Source: Companilactobacillus futsaii JCM 17355 (lineage in GTDB: Bacteria > Bacillota > Bacilli > Lactobacillales > Lactobacillaceae). From it: 32,283 nt of DNA. The position numbers and the translations under genes are program-made. The stretch's first letter is position 1. Every line of letters starts with the position of its first letter. The notes beneath the pieces were generated by a model. The model saw only the letters and a program-made list of their open reading frames with translations. It did not search any database and was not told where the DNA came from. Below, piece by piece: positions 1-10,381 of this stretch. The stretch covers positions 1 through 32,283 of the forward strand of contig NZ_AZDO01000090.1 in NCBI RefSeq assembly GCF_001435505.1, read 5' to 3'.

Positions 1-298
1 TCCATCTGAAATTATTCCATTTCATATGTCAACCACAAAGGGAGTATAGCAGAACGCTGTGGGCACGACTTGGAGCCTTTGCTAAGCCCAAGACCGGGCA
101 AAGTCTTCAAGCTCGACCTTTCACTAGGCAATAAATTGCCAAGAGAAATTTCACGGCTGAGCCATCACAGGGCTTTTGCTCCCGACTAGATTTTTCTTTT
201 TTTGCTTCTCTGTCTTAAAGATTAAAATCAAAAACAAGTTCAAATGAAAAGACAAAAAACAAAACCTTAAGATCAAAATATTAACATCAAAATCTACA
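1..298. other. Noncoding region, possibly structured RNA or intergenic repeat
   Basis: No credible gene is visible in this stretch downstream of yajC. Positions about 50-190 are clearly richer in G and C than the AT-rich flanks and contain several short complementary segments: GGCAAT/ATTGCC around 128-141, GCCC/GGGC around 87-100, and CTGTG near 57 that could pair with CACAG near 166. This suggests a folded RNA or a dispersed intergenic repeat. I do not recognise a named riboswitch, T-box or 6S RNA, and no function is assigned. The orientation is unknown. Confidence 0.4.
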
Positions 299-299
299 A

Positions 300-332
300 A
301 AAAAGATTGGAGCGCTTGGCTTCAATCTTTTT
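300..332. terminator. Intrinsic terminator after yajC
   Basis: The arms AAAAGATTG (301-309) and CAATCTTTTT (323-332) form a hairpin with an inner AGC/GCT pairing. On the minus strand it ends in a run of T about 6 bases past the yajC stop, so it closes the ymdB-to-yajC cluster. The A and T runs on both sides could let it act in both directions. Confidence 0.8.
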
Positions 333-338
333 GATTAA

Positions 339-830
339 TTATTTTGTTTCTTCTTTTGTATCTTCTGCGTCTTTTGATTCTTCAGCTTTTGGTTCTTCAA
401 CCTTTTGATCTTCAGCTAGTTTTTCGTCAGCAGTTTCTACTTTTTCAGTTTCAGCTTCTTTTGGTTCTTCAGCTGGAGCTTCTTTCTTTTCATTCTTTGC
501 TTCTGCACTGTCCTCTTTAGCAGCTGTTACGCTGTTACCTGGTTCAGCACGGCGAATGAAGTTTAAGTCAAATGTTAGATAAATTCCGTCACAATCTACG
601 ACAACTTCTTTGTTGTTACGGTCGATTGATGCGATAACACCTTTGATACCACCAAGAGTGACAACTTTGTCACCTTTGTTCATGCCTTTAAGCATTTCTT
701 GACGTTTTTGTTGTTGCTTCTTTTGGGGACGAATTGACAAAAAGTACATACCAACGAACATGATAACGACAAAAATCATGAGTCCCATTGATCCACCAGC
801 ACCTGCAGCGCCTAATGTAAGCATATTCAA
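339..830 (-). CDS. yajC: YajC, Sec translocon accessory subunit with long acidic tail
   Basis: This is the preprotein translocase subunit YajC, a small single-span membrane protein associated with SecDF/SecYEG. An N-terminal glycine/alanine segment is followed by one membrane helix and the family signature SIRPQKKQQQKRQEML. A compact KOW-like part (GDKVVTLGGIKGVIASI) comes next. The protein is long for the family (163 residues against roughly 90-115), because about 60 C-terminal residues form a low-complexity tail rich in Glu, Lys and Ala. A GTG at 839 would extend it slightly, but that codon lies within the apparent ribosome binding site AAGAGGTGG. TTG at 830 has the best spacing; ATG at 824 is also possible. 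It is the last gene of the cluster, following tgt as in many Firmicutes. Confidence 0.9.
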   Translation of the reverse strand: MNMLTLGAAGAGGSMGLMIFVVIMFVGMYFLSIRPQKKQQQKRQEMLKGMNKGDKVVTLGGIKGVIASIDRNNKEVVVDCDGIYLTFDLNFIRRAEPGNSVTAAKEDSAEAKNEKKEAPAEEPKEAETEKVETADEKLAEDQKVEEPKAEESKDAEDTKEETK

Positions 831-920
831 ATTTTCCACCTCTTAATAATTTGCATAAGTATAGATTAACAAAAATTTTCCTGTCTTTCCACACTAGTAG
901 GTTTTTCTTATCAAAATCTT

Positions 921-2072
<1,152 letters not shown>

Positions 2073-3107
2073 CTACTTAATGAACATTGCATCGCCGAAA
2101 CTGAAGAAACGATATTTTTCCTCAACCGCGTGACGATAAGCGTTCAAGATATTTTCACGACCAGTAAATGCGGCAACTAACATAACCAAAGTTGATTTTG
2201 GCAAGTGGAAATTAGTGATAAATTCATCGACAACTTTCCATTCGTAGCCAGGTTTGATAAAGATGTCAGTCCAACCACTGTCAGCTTTGATTTCTCCATT
2301 GAACTTAGTACCGATAGTTTCTAGCGTTCTGATTGAAGTAGTTCCGGTAGCGACGATCTTGCCACCATTTTTCTTAACTTCATTCAAAGTTTTAGCTGAA
2401 TCTTCATCCAAACGATAAAATTCTGAATGCATTACGTGCTTATCAACATCAGATTCAGTTACAGGTCTAAATGTTCCTAAACCAACGTGTAAAGTTACAT
2501 AAACTAATTTAACGCCTTTAGCCTCAACTTGTTTTAGCAAATCCTTAGTCCAATGCAAACCAGCAGTTGGAGCAGCAGCTGAACCATTTTCTTTGGCATA
2601 AACAGTTTGATAACGGTCAGGATCATCGAGTTTTTCTTTGATATATGGAGGAAGTGGCATTTCACCTAATTGTTCCAAAATTTCCATGAAGATCCCTTGG
2701 TAACGAAATTCGATGATTTTTCCACCGTGTTCAAGGTCCTCCAAAACTTCAGCTTCTAGTTGACCATCGCCAAATTGAACCTTTGTACCGACTTTGGCAC
2801 GACGAGCTGGCTTCATCAAAACTTCCCACTTGTCACCTTCAATATTGTTCAACAACAATACTTCTTCGTGACCGTCAGTATCTTCTTTAGTTCCGTACAA
2901 ACGAGCCGGTAAAACTCGAGAGTTGTTCATAACTAAAGCATCCCCTGGATTCAAATAATCCAAGATGTCATAAAAATGCTTGTCTTGATATTCTCCTGTT
3001 TCGTGGTCCAAAACTAATAGTCTTGAATGATCACGATCTTTGATAGGCGTTTGAGCAATTAGTTCTTCTGGTAAATCATAATCAAAATCTTCGGTTGATA
3101 GTGACAT
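2073..3107 (-). CDS. queA: S-adenosylmethionine:tRNA ribosyltransferase-isomerase
   Basis: QueA transfers and isomerises the ribosyl moiety of S-adenosylmethionine onto preQ1-modified tRNA to give epoxyqueuosine. The protein is 344 residues, the normal size. It starts with the typical [14 protein letters not shown] and carries the conserved [28 protein letters not shown] and [10 protein letters not shown] blocks and a C-terminal [12 protein letters not shown]. The start ATG has AAGGAG upstream. It lies directly before tgt and after ruvB. A hairpin in the ruvB-queA gap may lower read-through from ruvB or set a separate level for queA-tgt-yajC. Confidence 0.97.
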   Translation of the reverse strand: MSLSTEDFDYDLPEELIAQTPIKDRDHSRLLVLDHETGEYQDKHFYDILDYLNPGDALVMNNSRVLPARLYGTKEDTDGHEEVLLLNNIEGDKWEVLMKPARRAKVGTKVQFGDGQLEAEVLEDLEHGGKIIEFRYQGIFMEILEQLGEMPLPPYIKEKLDDPDRYQTVYAKENGSAAAPTAGLHWTKDLLKQVEAKGVKLVYVTLHVGLGTFRPVTESDVDKHVMHSEFYRLDEDSAKTLNEVKKNGGKIVATGTTSIRTLETIGTKFNGEIKADSGWTDIFIKPGYEWKVVDEFITNFHLPKSTLVMLVAAFTGRENILNAYRHAVEEKYRFFSFGDAMFIK

Positions 3108-3155
3108 TAATGTAATCTCCTTTTATGTGGTTTAACAAAATTCTTTAGATACGCC

Positions 3156-3183
3156 AAAACGAGTAAATCACTTTACTCGTTTT
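3156..3183 (-). terminator. Hairpin overlapping the ruvB stop codon
   Basis: A perfect 12-bp stem (3156-3167 with 3172-3183, loop TCAC) includes the TAA stop of ruvB. In the minus direction the arm is followed by only four T, so it looks like a weak or partial terminator (attenuator) between ruvB and queA. In the plus direction the T run is longer, but no plus-strand gene needs it. Confidence 0.5.
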
Positions 3184-4195
3184 TTTCGGGATAAGGTATT
3201 CCCATGTGTTCATAACCTTTTCTTGTCACGACACGACCCTTGGCAGTTCTCTTCAAGAATCCCATTTGCATAAGATATGGTTCATAAACTTCTTCAATTG
3301 TTTCTTGGTCTTCACCGATATTAGCAGCGATGACTTTTAGACCAACGGGACCACCATTATAGAGTTCAATGATCATCTCTAAAATTCTTCGGTCCAAGTG
3401 ATCTAAGCCAGCATCGTCAACTTGTAATTGGTTCAAAGCAGATTTTGCCATCTTATAGTCAATCGTATCTTGATTAGCCACTTGAGCAAAATCACGAACA
3501 CGTTTGAGCAAACGATTGGCAATTCTAGGTGTCCCACGCGATCTTCTAGCAATCTCATGAGCCCCTTCTTCATCGACATTGATGTTTAAAACTCGTGCAG
3601 AACGGAAAACAATTTTAGATAATTCATCTATGGTATAGTACTCCATTCTTTCAACAATTCCAAACCGATCTCTTAGTGGAGCGGAAAGTTTCCCAGCAGC
3701 CGTCGTCGCACCAATTAAAGTGTAAGGCACTAGTTGGTGATGCAATGAACGAGATTCACTACCTTGACCAACAATGATATCAATATAGAAATCTTCCATC
3801 GCTGAATACAAAACTTCTTCAACTGCTCGAGGCATACGATGAATTTCATCAATAAATAAAACGTCGCCTGGTTCTAGTTCATCCAAAACAGCTACTAAGT
3901 CTCCAGATTTTTCAATCGAAGGACCAGTTGTCGTATGGATATTGACGCCCATTTCATTAGCGATAATCATAGCCAAAGTTGTTTTACCTAACCCTGGAGG
4001 TCCATATAGTAAGACGTGGTCTAGAGTTTGTTGACGTTGTTTGGCAGCTTTGATATAAACATCTAATTCTTTTTTGGCTTTTTCTTGACCTAAATATTGG
4101 TCGAAACTTTGGGGACGGAGCGTTTGTTCAACGATATTTTCAATATTATCTAATGAATCGGCATCCGTTAAACGTTCATCATCGTTTTGAATAAT
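3173..4195 (-). CDS. ruvB: RuvB Holliday junction helicase, ATT start
   Basis: RuvB is the AAA+ motor that drives branch migration of Holliday junctions together with RuvA. With the start used here it has 340 residues, normal for the family. Signatures are the N-terminal [12 protein letters not shown], Walker A GPPGLGKT (about 65-72), Walker B with DEIHR, the sensor segment IGATTAAG, the arginine-finger region LRDRFG and a C-terminal winged helix. No ATG, GTG or TTG lies in frame between the upstream TAG (4196-4198) and the codon for Leu74, just after Walker A. ATT at 4195 follows GGGAGG (4201-4206) at 5 bases and would give an initial fMet-Ile-Gln-Asn-Asp. A second ATT at 4192 is the alternative. 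A start at the first canonical codon (TTG at 3976) would delete the ATP site, so I reject it. Confidence 0.9.
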   Translation of the reverse strand: MIQNDDERLTDADSLDNIENIVEQTLRPQSFDQYLGQEKAKKELDVYIKAAKQRQQTLDHVLLYGPPGLGKTTLAMIIANEMGVNIHTTTGPSIEKSGDLVAVLDELEPGDVLFIDEIHRMPRAVEEVLYSAMEDFYIDIIVGQGSESRSLHHQLVPYTLIGATTAAGKLSAPLRDRFGIVERMEYYTIDELSKIVFRSARVLNINVDEEGAHEIARRSRGTPRIANRLLKRVRDFAQVANQDTIDYKMAKSALNQLQVDDAGLDHLDRRILEMIIELYNGGPVGLKVIAANIGEDQETIEEVYEPYLMQMGFLKRTAKGRVVTRKGYEHMGIPYPEKNE

Positions 4196-4200
4196 CTACA

Positions 4201-4206
4201 CCTCCC
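4201..4206 (-). promoter_or_regulatory. Ribosome binding site that decides the ruvB start
   Basis: The minus strand reads GGGAGG here, overlapping the final base of the ruvA stop codon. It is a near-perfect Shine-Dalgarno sequence. The GTG made from its last base is followed at once by TAG, so it cannot serve. The next codons are ATT ATT, which makes ATT the likely start of ruvB. Confidence 0.7.
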
Positions 4207-4793
4207 TAACTCAATAATTTTAAACCGGCACGTAAGTATTCGTCGGCAGATTTGAGATTTTCTTTTTCTAATTGTGACTTTACTTTACTGATTTCTTTAG
4301 CTGAATAACCTAGTGAATCTAAGGCTGCTAGTCCATCTTCTAGTTCTTGATTGCCGTTACTTAAGACAGCTGGGGTTTCACCTAGAGTCATCTGACCTTC
4401 AGCGGTAAATTTACCAGATAGATCCAAGATGATCTGTTGAGCGGTCTTCTTACCAATCTTAGGAAACTTAGTTAAGAATTTGACATCATCATTTTCAATT
4501 GCATGGATCAAACCTTGCAAGTCTTGCCCAGCTAAAATGGCTAAACCACTCTTTGGCCCAATTCCTGAAACGCTGATTAAATGTAGGAAAATATTTTTCT
4601 CATTCAAATCATAAAAGCCATACAATGACTGTTCATTATCACGGACGATTTGTTCAACAAAAACTTTAGCTTCTTGATTTTCTTCGTAACGATAAGGGTT
4701 AGCCACTTGTACTTTGTAGCCGACACCTTGGACATCCACCACAATATATGAAGGAGTCACTGATGTTATTAAACCATTCAAATATTCAAACAT
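4206..4793 (-). CDS. ruvA: RuvA Holliday junction DNA-binding subunit
   Basis: RuvA binds four-way junctions and loads RuvB. At 195 residues it has the usual three domains. An OB-fold begins MFEYLNGLITSV and contains VDVQGVGYKVQV. Tandem helix-hairpin-helix motifs follow (HLISVSGIGPKSGLAIL and LTKFPKIGKKTAQQIILDL). A short C-terminal UBA-like domain (ALDSLGYSAKEISKV) would contact RuvB. The gene starts 3 bases after the mutL stop, with its ribosome binding region inside the mutL end, and is followed 10 bases later by ruvB. This fits a tightly coupled repair operon. Confidence 0.96.
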   Translation of the reverse strand: MFEYLNGLITSVTPSYIVVDVQGVGYKVQVANPYRYEENQEAKVFVEQIVRDNEQSLYGFYDLNEKNIFLHLISVSGIGPKSGLAILAGQDLQGLIHAIENDDVKFLTKFPKIGKKTAQQIILDLSGKFTAEGQMTLGETPAVLSNGNQELEDGLAALDSLGYSAKEISKVKSQLEKENLKSADEYLRAGLKLLS

Positions 4794-4796
4794 AAT

Positions 4797-6719
4797 TTAT
4801 TCACTCTCTCTAGTATCGTGTGGATCTTGGATTCTCTTGAACATTTTCTCGAGGTCCTTGTTACTAAATTGTACTAAAACTGGACGACCATGGGGACAAT
4901 TATAAGGATTCTCGGCTTTAGTCAAATTCTCCAATAATTTTCGTGCTTCATTGTCAGTGATGTGGTGATTAGCCTTAATAGCTCGCTTACAACTCATCAT
5001 GATGGCATTTTTTTCACGGAAACTGGCCACACTAATTTTAGAATCATTTAAGACATAGTCAATCATTTCTTTGATAGTCGACTCTTCTTGTCCCGGCACA
5101 AACCAAGTGGGATGCGTATTGACAACGAAACTATTTTGACCAAAGTCTTCCAAGTATAAACCGATACTCTCCAAAACTGACTTCTTTTCCTTGATCAAGA
5201 TACTCTCAGCGTTAGGATAATCCAAGACGATTGGAACTAACAATTTTTGTTGGTCGTTAGAAACTTTACCAATTTCTTTACGATAGTATTCGTAATTGAC
5301 CCGTTCTTGAGCAGCGTGTTGATCTATCAAGTAAAAGCCATCTTCACTCTCAGCGACTAAATAAGTTCCATGAATTTGGCCGATATAGCGCAAATCTGGA
5401 AAACCTATCGTTTCTTCTTGTGATATTGGTTCTTGTTGGGTTGCTTGTTGTGAGTCTACTACTCGAACTTTTTGGTCGGTTTCTTGTTTGAGTCGTCGGT
5501 CCCAAGCTTTGAGATGTTGTGGATTTTTAAAAATTGGCATCCCGTCCATTGGTGTTTCTACAGGTTTTTGTTTTTGAAATTCTGGTGCTGGTTCAGCGGT
5601 AGCGGTCATTAGTGGCTCATTGATTTTATCGATAGTTGAAACATCATTTAAGCTGATTTGTTCAGGTTTATACGTATCAACCTTAGGTGTGATTTCCTTT
5701 TTGCCAAGATTTTTGACCGCATCAGGAATCAAGTTCTGGTCTGATAGTCGATTACGAATCCCATTACTGATCAAATCGCCGATGTGACCTTCATTAGTCA
5801 AACGAACTTCTTGTTTTGTCGGATGGACATTGATATCGACTAATGCTGGATCCATGGTGATATCGACTACCGCAATTGGAAATCTCGCCACCATCAACTT
5901 CGAACCGTAACCTCTGATAATAGCGTTAGTTAGTTGGAAATTACGAATGTAGCGACCATTTAAGATGATTGAAATGTAAGAACGATTAGAACGAGTCGTA
6001 TCTGGTTTTGAAAAGTAACCTTTGATCTGATAATCAGGGTCAGAATTTTCAAAATCAAGCATGTGACTAGCAATCGTGCGACCATAAATTCCAGCAATCG
6101 TCTGTTGTAAATTGTTGTTGCCAGAAGTCCAGACTAAGTCCTTACCTTCATGAATCAAGCGAAATGAAATCTCGGGATGACCCATAGCTAAACGGTCAAC
6201 GATATCGACAATTTTGTTCAATTCAGTGTGCAGCGATTTAACGTATTTCAAGCGAGCGGGCGTATTGAAGAACAAATCTTCAACTGTCATCGTTGTTCCT
6301 TTTGAGCGAGCATAAGTTTCTTTTTTAATCAACTCGTTGCCAGAAAATTTAGCTCGTTGAGCAGACTTGCCGTCCACACTTGTCACAACTGTCAGTTTAG
6401 AAACAGAAGCGATACTGGCTAAAGCTTCACCACGAAATCCTAAGGTTTTGACATTGAACAAGTCCCGGTCAGTCGAAATTTTACTAGTCGTGTGGGGCAA
6501 AAAGGCTACTTCAACATCATCACTGGCGATTCCTTTTCCATTGTCATTGACTTCGATCGACTTCAACCCTGCTTGAGCGACCGTAATTAAAACTTGGGTA
6601 GCTTTGGCATCGATGGAATTTTCCACCAGCTCTTTAACGACTGATGCTGGGCGTTCAATAACTTCCCCAGCTGCGATCTGGTTGCTTAATTCAACTGGTA
6701 GTTCATGAATAATACCCAT
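4797..6719 (-). CDS. mutL: DNA mismatch repair protein MutL
   Basis: MutL couples MutS mismatch recognition to strand removal. The N-terminal GHKL ATPase is complete: ELVENSIDAKA, DNGKGI, PHTTSKI and GFRGEALASIASV (residues about 30-105). A variable linker rich in Gln, Glu and Pro (about 340-440) leads to the C-terminal dimerisation domain. That domain has DQHA-x2-E-x4-E (Asp466 to Glu477), the metal-binding endonuclease motif of MutL proteins from organisms lacking MutH, and a late CPHGRP motif. The protein should therefore nick DNA itself. Length is 640 residues, start ATG after GGTGG. It follows mutS by 24 bases. Confidence 0.97.
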   Translation of the reverse strand: MGIIHELPVELSNQIAAGEVIERPASVVKELVENSIDAKATQVLITVAQAGLKSIEVNDNGKGIASDDVEVAFLPHTTSKISTDRDLFNVKTLGFRGEALASIASVSKLTVVTSVDGKSAQRAKFSGNELIKKETYARSKGTTMTVEDLFFNTPARLKYVKSLHTELNKIVDIVDRLAMGHPEISFRLIHEGKDLVWTSGNNNLQQTIAGIYGRTIASHMLDFENSDPDYQIKGYFSKPDTTRSNRSYISIILNGRYIRNFQLTNAIIRGYGSKLMVARFPIAVVDITMDPALVDINVHPTKQEVRLTNEGHIGDLISNGIRNRLSDQNLIPDAVKNLGKKEITPKVDTYKPEQISLNDVSTIDKINEPLMTATAEPAPEFQKQKPVETPMDGMPIFKNPQHLKAWDRRLKQETDQKVRVVDSQQATQQEPISQEETIGFPDLRYIGQIHGTYLVAESEDGFYLIDQHAAQERVNYEYYRKEIGKVSNDQQKLLVPIVLDYPNAESILIKEKKSVLESIGLYLEDFGQNSFVVNTHPTWFVPGQEESTIKEMIDYVLNDSKISVASFREKNAIMMSCKRAIKANHHITDNEARKLLENLTKAENPYNCPHGRPVLVQFSNKDLEKMFKRIQDPHDTRESE

Positions 6720-6743
6720 TTTTCCACCTTCTTTTAATTAAAT

Positions 6744-9386
6744 TTATTTGAGTTTCTTTTGCCATTTGTATAGTAAGTTGATGGCTTCAATTGGGGTAAT
6801 ACCCATTAAATCTTGTTCAGAAATCTCTTTGACCACTTGTGATTCTTTGGTGGATAACTTCTTTTTCGATACTTTTGGTTCTGGGAAAAGCGACAACTGT
6901 TGTTCGTCATCTTCTACTGCAGACACTGTTTCTGGTTGTTCTTCGACTTTTTCAATTGGTTTAGGTTCAACCGCAGCCGGTTCATGAATACTTTCAGAAG
7001 TAGTCGTATGAACGGAAGTTTTCTCTAAGGTACTCAAGATCTTGCTAGCACTGTTCAAAACTTCTTCTGGCAATCCGGCTAATTTAGCAACGTGGATTCC
7101 GTAAGACTTATCCGCAGGTCCGGGCAATACTTTGTGCAAAAAGACTAAGTCGCCATTCTCTTCAGAAGCATCAACGTGAACATTTTTCAAACCCGGTAAT
7201 TGGCTTTTTAGTTCAGTCAATTCGTGATAGTGAGTTGAAAACATCGTCATCGCATGGACGTTTTTGTCGATGTATTCGATGATTGCTTGAGCTAATGCCA
7301 TTCCGTCATAAGTAGCCGTTCCTCGACCGATTTCATCGAAAATGATCAAACTGTTTTCAGTAGCATTCTTCAAAGCATCATTGGCTTCACGCATTTCGAC
7401 CATGAAAGTACTGTCACCAGAAATCAAGTCGTCGGCGGCACCAATTCTCGTGAAAATGTGGTCAAAAATTGGCAATTTTGCACTCTCAGCGGGAACAAAA
7501 CATCCAATTTGAGCCATGATAACGGTCAAAGCTAATTGCCGCATGTAAGTACTCTTACCGGACATATTGGGACCAGTTATCAACAAAATATCAGTATCTT
7601 TGTCGAAATTGACATCGTTTGGAATATAGCTGTTATTACTCAAGACTTTTTCCACAACTGGGTGGCGTCCGTTAGTAATTTTTAGCTCGTGTTTATCCAC
7701 AAACTCTGGAGCGATGTAGTGGTAATCTTCACTGACGACCGCAAAACTTTGGAGGACATCGAGCTGTGACAAAATATTAGCTAGTGCTTGGATTCGTCTG
7801 ATTTGGTCTTTGATCTTTTGGCGAATTTGGTCAAATAAGTGATATTCCAAACCTTTTGACTTCTCTTCAGCCTCTAGGATCATGCTCTCTTTTTCTTTTA
7901 GCTCAGGTGTGATATAGCGTTCGGCGTTAACCAAAGTTTGTTTTCTGGTATAGCGGTCTTCTGGAACTTTGTCGATATTAGCCCGACTGACTTCGATGTA
8001 GTAACCAAAGACTTTGTTGTAGCCAATCTTCAAATTATTGATACCAGTTTCATCTTGTTCTTTAGCTTTTAAAGTAGCCAACCACTTTTTACCATTCTTT
8101 GAAGCGTCGAGATATTGGTCAAGTTGGTCGTTGTAACCTTCTTTGATCAAACCTCCGCCAGTAACAGAAATTGGAGCTTCTTCAACGATGGCCTGATCGA
8201 TTAGATCACGAATATCAGCCACTTCGTCAATTTTTTCCACAAAGGCTGTCAATTCGTCATCACCGATATCTAATAAAATTGATTTGATTTCTGGCACTTG
8301 TTGTAAAGACGTCTTCAATTGAATCAAGTCGCGGCCATTAACTGTCCCATAAGCCACTCGACCAGCTAAACGCTCAAGGTCATAAACCTTTGTTAAATAA
8401 TCTTGGAAAGATGATCTTTGGAAATAATTATCCAAGAATACTTGAACGAAATGTTGACGTTCTTTTAATTTATCGACTGAAATCAAAGGTCTTGCTAACC
8501 ACTGTTTGAGAAGTCGACTTCCCATGGCAGTTTTCGTTTCATCCAAAAGCCACAAAAGTGTTCCCGACTTCTTATTAGTCCGAATATTTTTGAAAAGTTC
8601 CAAATTGCTTTGAGCAGAATGGTCCATCAATAAATAAGCGGAAGTTTCATATGATTGAGCCGGTTTCAAATGGTCGAGTGAACGCATTTGAGTCTTAATC
8701 AAATAACTGATCAACAACTTGACCGTATCGACTTCTTGGTCACTTGAAATTTGTGAAAAATCAAAACTGTAATTGTCATCCAACTCATCCAATTTAGAAA
8801 TCAAGATACCATATTTACGCAATTGGTCGAGGTACTTTTGTGGGAAATTACCTGAAATAACTGTTTCTTTAGTATCGAGATTTTGCAATTCATTGGTTAA
8901 ATCTAATTGGTTTTTGACTGAAGTAACTTTGACTTCGCCGGTGGATAAATCAGCATAAGCTAAACCGAAGACATCTTTATGAGCAGTAATTGCTGTAATA
9001 TAGTTGTTTTCCTTGGCTTGGTTAGCTTTGTCCATAATAGTTCCGGGAGTAACCACGCGAGTCACACCACGTTTGACCATCTTTCCTTGAGCATCAGCAG
9101 GATTTTCTAGTTGGTCACAGACAGCAACTTTGTAACCTTTATCCACAAGGGTGTCGATATAGCCTTCGATTGCGTGATGCGGCACTCCACACATTGGGAT
9201 GCCCTCGTCAGCTTTTTTGTTGCGGGATGTCAAAGTTAATTCGAGAATCTGCGAACCTTTGACAGCATCGTCGTAAAACATTTCATAAAAGTCACCAACT
9301 CGATATAACAAAAAAGCATCTGGGTATTGTTTCTTATACTCCAGATATTGCTCCATCATTGGTGTTTCTTTAGTTTTTTGAGGCAT
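6744..9386 (-). CDS. mutS: DNA mismatch repair protein MutS
   Basis: MutS recognises base mismatches and small loops. The protein has 880 residues. The N-terminal mismatch-reading Phe-x-Glu motif is present (GDFYEMF, Phe33 and Glu35). Later come the clamp/lever core, Walker A GPNMSGKS (605-612), Walker B with DEIGRGT, and the [11 protein letters not shown] segment. A Glu/Val/Pro-rich low-complexity stretch (about 790-840) precedes a C-terminal helix-hairpin segment. The ATG has GGAGGG 7 bases upstream. It is 17 bases after ymdB and directly before mutL. Confidence 0.98.
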   Translation of the reverse strand: MPQKTKETPMMEQYLEYKKQYPDAFLLYRVGDFYEMFYDDAVKGSQILELTLTSRNKKADEGIPMCGVPHHAIEGYIDTLVDKGYKVAVCDQLENPADAQGKMVKRGVTRVVTPGTIMDKANQAKENNYITAITAHKDVFGLAYADLSTGEVKVTSVKNQLDLTNELQNLDTKETVISGNFPQKYLDQLRKYGILISKLDELDDNYSFDFSQISSDQEVDTVKLLISYLIKTQMRSLDHLKPAQSYETSAYLLMDHSAQSNLELFKNIRTNKKSGTLLWLLDETKTAMGSRLLKQWLARPLISVDKLKERQHFVQVFLDNYFQRSSFQDYLTKVYDLERLAGRVAYGTVNGRDLIQLKTSLQQVPEIKSILLDIGDDELTAFVEKIDEVADIRDLIDQAIVEEAPISVTGGGLIKEGYNDQLDQYLDASKNGKKWLATLKAKEQDETGINNLKIGYNKVFGYYIEVSRANIDKVPEDRYTRKQTLVNAERYITPELKEKESMILEAEEKSKGLEYHLFDQIRQKIKDQIRRIQALANILSQLDVLQSFAVVSEDYHYIAPEFVDKHELKITNGRHPVVEKVLSNNSYIPNDVNFDKDTDILLITGPNMSGKSTYMRQLALTVIMAQIGCFVPAESAKLPIFDHIFTRIGAADDLISGDSTFMVEMREANDALKNATENSLIIFDEIGRGTATYDGMALAQAIIEYIDKNVHAMTMFSTHYHELTELKSQLPGLKNVHVDASEENGDLVFLHKVLPGPADKSYGIHVAKLAGLPEEVLNSASKILSTLEKTSVHTTTSESIHEPAAVEPKPIEKVEEQPETVSAVEDDEQQLSLFPEPKVSKKKLSTKESQVVKEISEQDLMGITPIEAINLLYKWQKKLK

Positions 9387-9403
9387 GAATTCCCTCCATT
9401 TAA

Positions 9404-10207
9404 TTAATTCAAGAAAGTTTGATTGTTTGGTGTAATTACATAATTTTTGATACTACGCGCATTATTCGTCTTGTCATTGATTTCGACGACACAGAAATTA
9501 ATTTGCATGCGACCGTCTTCATCGACATCGAAGCGATTAGGTCTTTGAGTTAAGAAGTTGTTGATGATTGGTTCTTTTTTGTCACCCAAGATACCGTCAT
9601 ATGAACCAGTCATTCCGACATCGGTCAAAAGTGCTGTTTGCTTGTTAATAACTTGTGCATCATTTGTTTGAACGTGGGTGTGAGTTCCGACAACTGCTGA
9701 AACACGACCAACCATATAATTGGCAAAAGCAATCTTTTCACTAGTAGTTTCAGCGTGGAAGTCAACGAACTTAATGGCATCATCATCCAAAGTCTTCAAC
9801 AAATTATCAGCAGCTAAAAATGGATTATCGAGTGCACGCATCATTGCCGTTCCCATCATGTTGATGACGTAGACTTTTTTAGAATTGACGTTGATTTCGA
9901 TAAAGCCACGACCAGGAACATTTTTTCCAGGGAAATTGTATGGACGTAAAATATTTTTCTTAGGATCATCGATGAAGTCCAAGATTTCACGTTTATCCCA
10001 AGTATGATTTCCTCCTGTGACCACATCAGCACCAGCACGAGTGATCTTTTGATAGTCAGGTTCTTTGGTTCCTTTACCACCAGCAGCATTTTCGCCATTG
10101 ACGATGGTTAGTTGTGGCTTAACCTTCTTTTTGATTTCAGGTAGATATGTTTCAATTGCCTTAATGCCGACAGAACCTACGACATCTCCTACAAAGAGTA
10201 TTTTCAT
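9404..10207 (-). CDS. ymdB: YmdB-family metallophosphoesterase
   Basis: This belongs to the YmdB / TIGR00282 family of dimetal phosphodiesterases. In Bacillus the family member hydrolyses cyclic nucleotides and affects RNase Y and biofilm programmes. The metal ligands are visible: [11 protein letters not shown] (Asp8), [10 protein letters not shown] (Glu and Asn near 39-40), GGNHTWD (Asn and His near 67-68), [10 protein letters not shown] and GTHTHVQT near 150-178. The length of 267 residues is typical. It is the first gene of the minus-strand repair cluster, and a terminator just upstream implies its own promoter within 10208-10256. A possible -10 (TACAAT on the minus strand) lies there, but I see no convincing -35. 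RNase Y, its frequent neighbour elsewhere, is not in this window. Confidence 0.92.
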   Translation of the reverse strand: MKILFVGDVVGSVGIKAIETYLPEIKKKVKPQLTIVNGENAAGGKGTKEPDYQKITRAGADVVTGGNHTWDKREILDFIDDPKKNILRPYNFPGKNVPGRGFIEINVNSKKVYVINMMGTAMMRALDNPFLAADNLLKTLDDDAIKFVDFHAETTSEKIAFANYMVGRVSAVVGTHTHVQTNDAQVINKQTALLTDVGMTGSYDGILGDKKEPIINNFLTQRPNRFDVDEDGRMQINFCVVEINDKTNNARSIKNYVITPNNQTFLN

Positions 10208-10256
10208 ATTATTTTATCCCCAATCTTTACCTATGATATTGTATCAATTTTAGTGG

Positions 10257-10286
10257 AAATAAAAAAGACCAAGCGAACACTTGGTC
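10257..10286 (-). terminator. Intrinsic terminator upstream of ymdB
   Basis: GACCAAG (10267-10273) pairs with CTTGGTC (10280-10286). On the minus strand the stem is followed by TTTTTTATTT. It stops transcription arriving from the right before ymdB. No minus-strand gene lies immediately upstream, so it may be what remains of an earlier gene neighbour. Confidence 0.75.
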
Positions 10287-10341
10287 GTATATTTTATCTC
10301 TAAAAAACTTGCATTTAAACCCAGTAAGAAATTTTATTCTT

Positions 10342-10350
10342 TGCTATACT
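10342..10350 (+). promoter_or_regulatory. Extended -10 element of the SLAP-like gene
   Basis: The plus strand reads TGCTATACT, an extended -10 (TGn plus TATACT), 20 bases before the AAGGAG ribosome binding site at 10371-10376. No good -35 is visible, which is usual for extended -10 promoters. Confidence 0.5.
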
Positions 10351-10381
10351 GGCGGTGCAAATACAATTAGAAGGAGTTTTT

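Noticed and set aside
3173-3976. A truncated RuvB starting at TTG 3976
   Set aside because: That start falls after Walker A. The frame continues upstream with conserved RuvB sequence to ATT 4195, behind a strong ribosome binding site.
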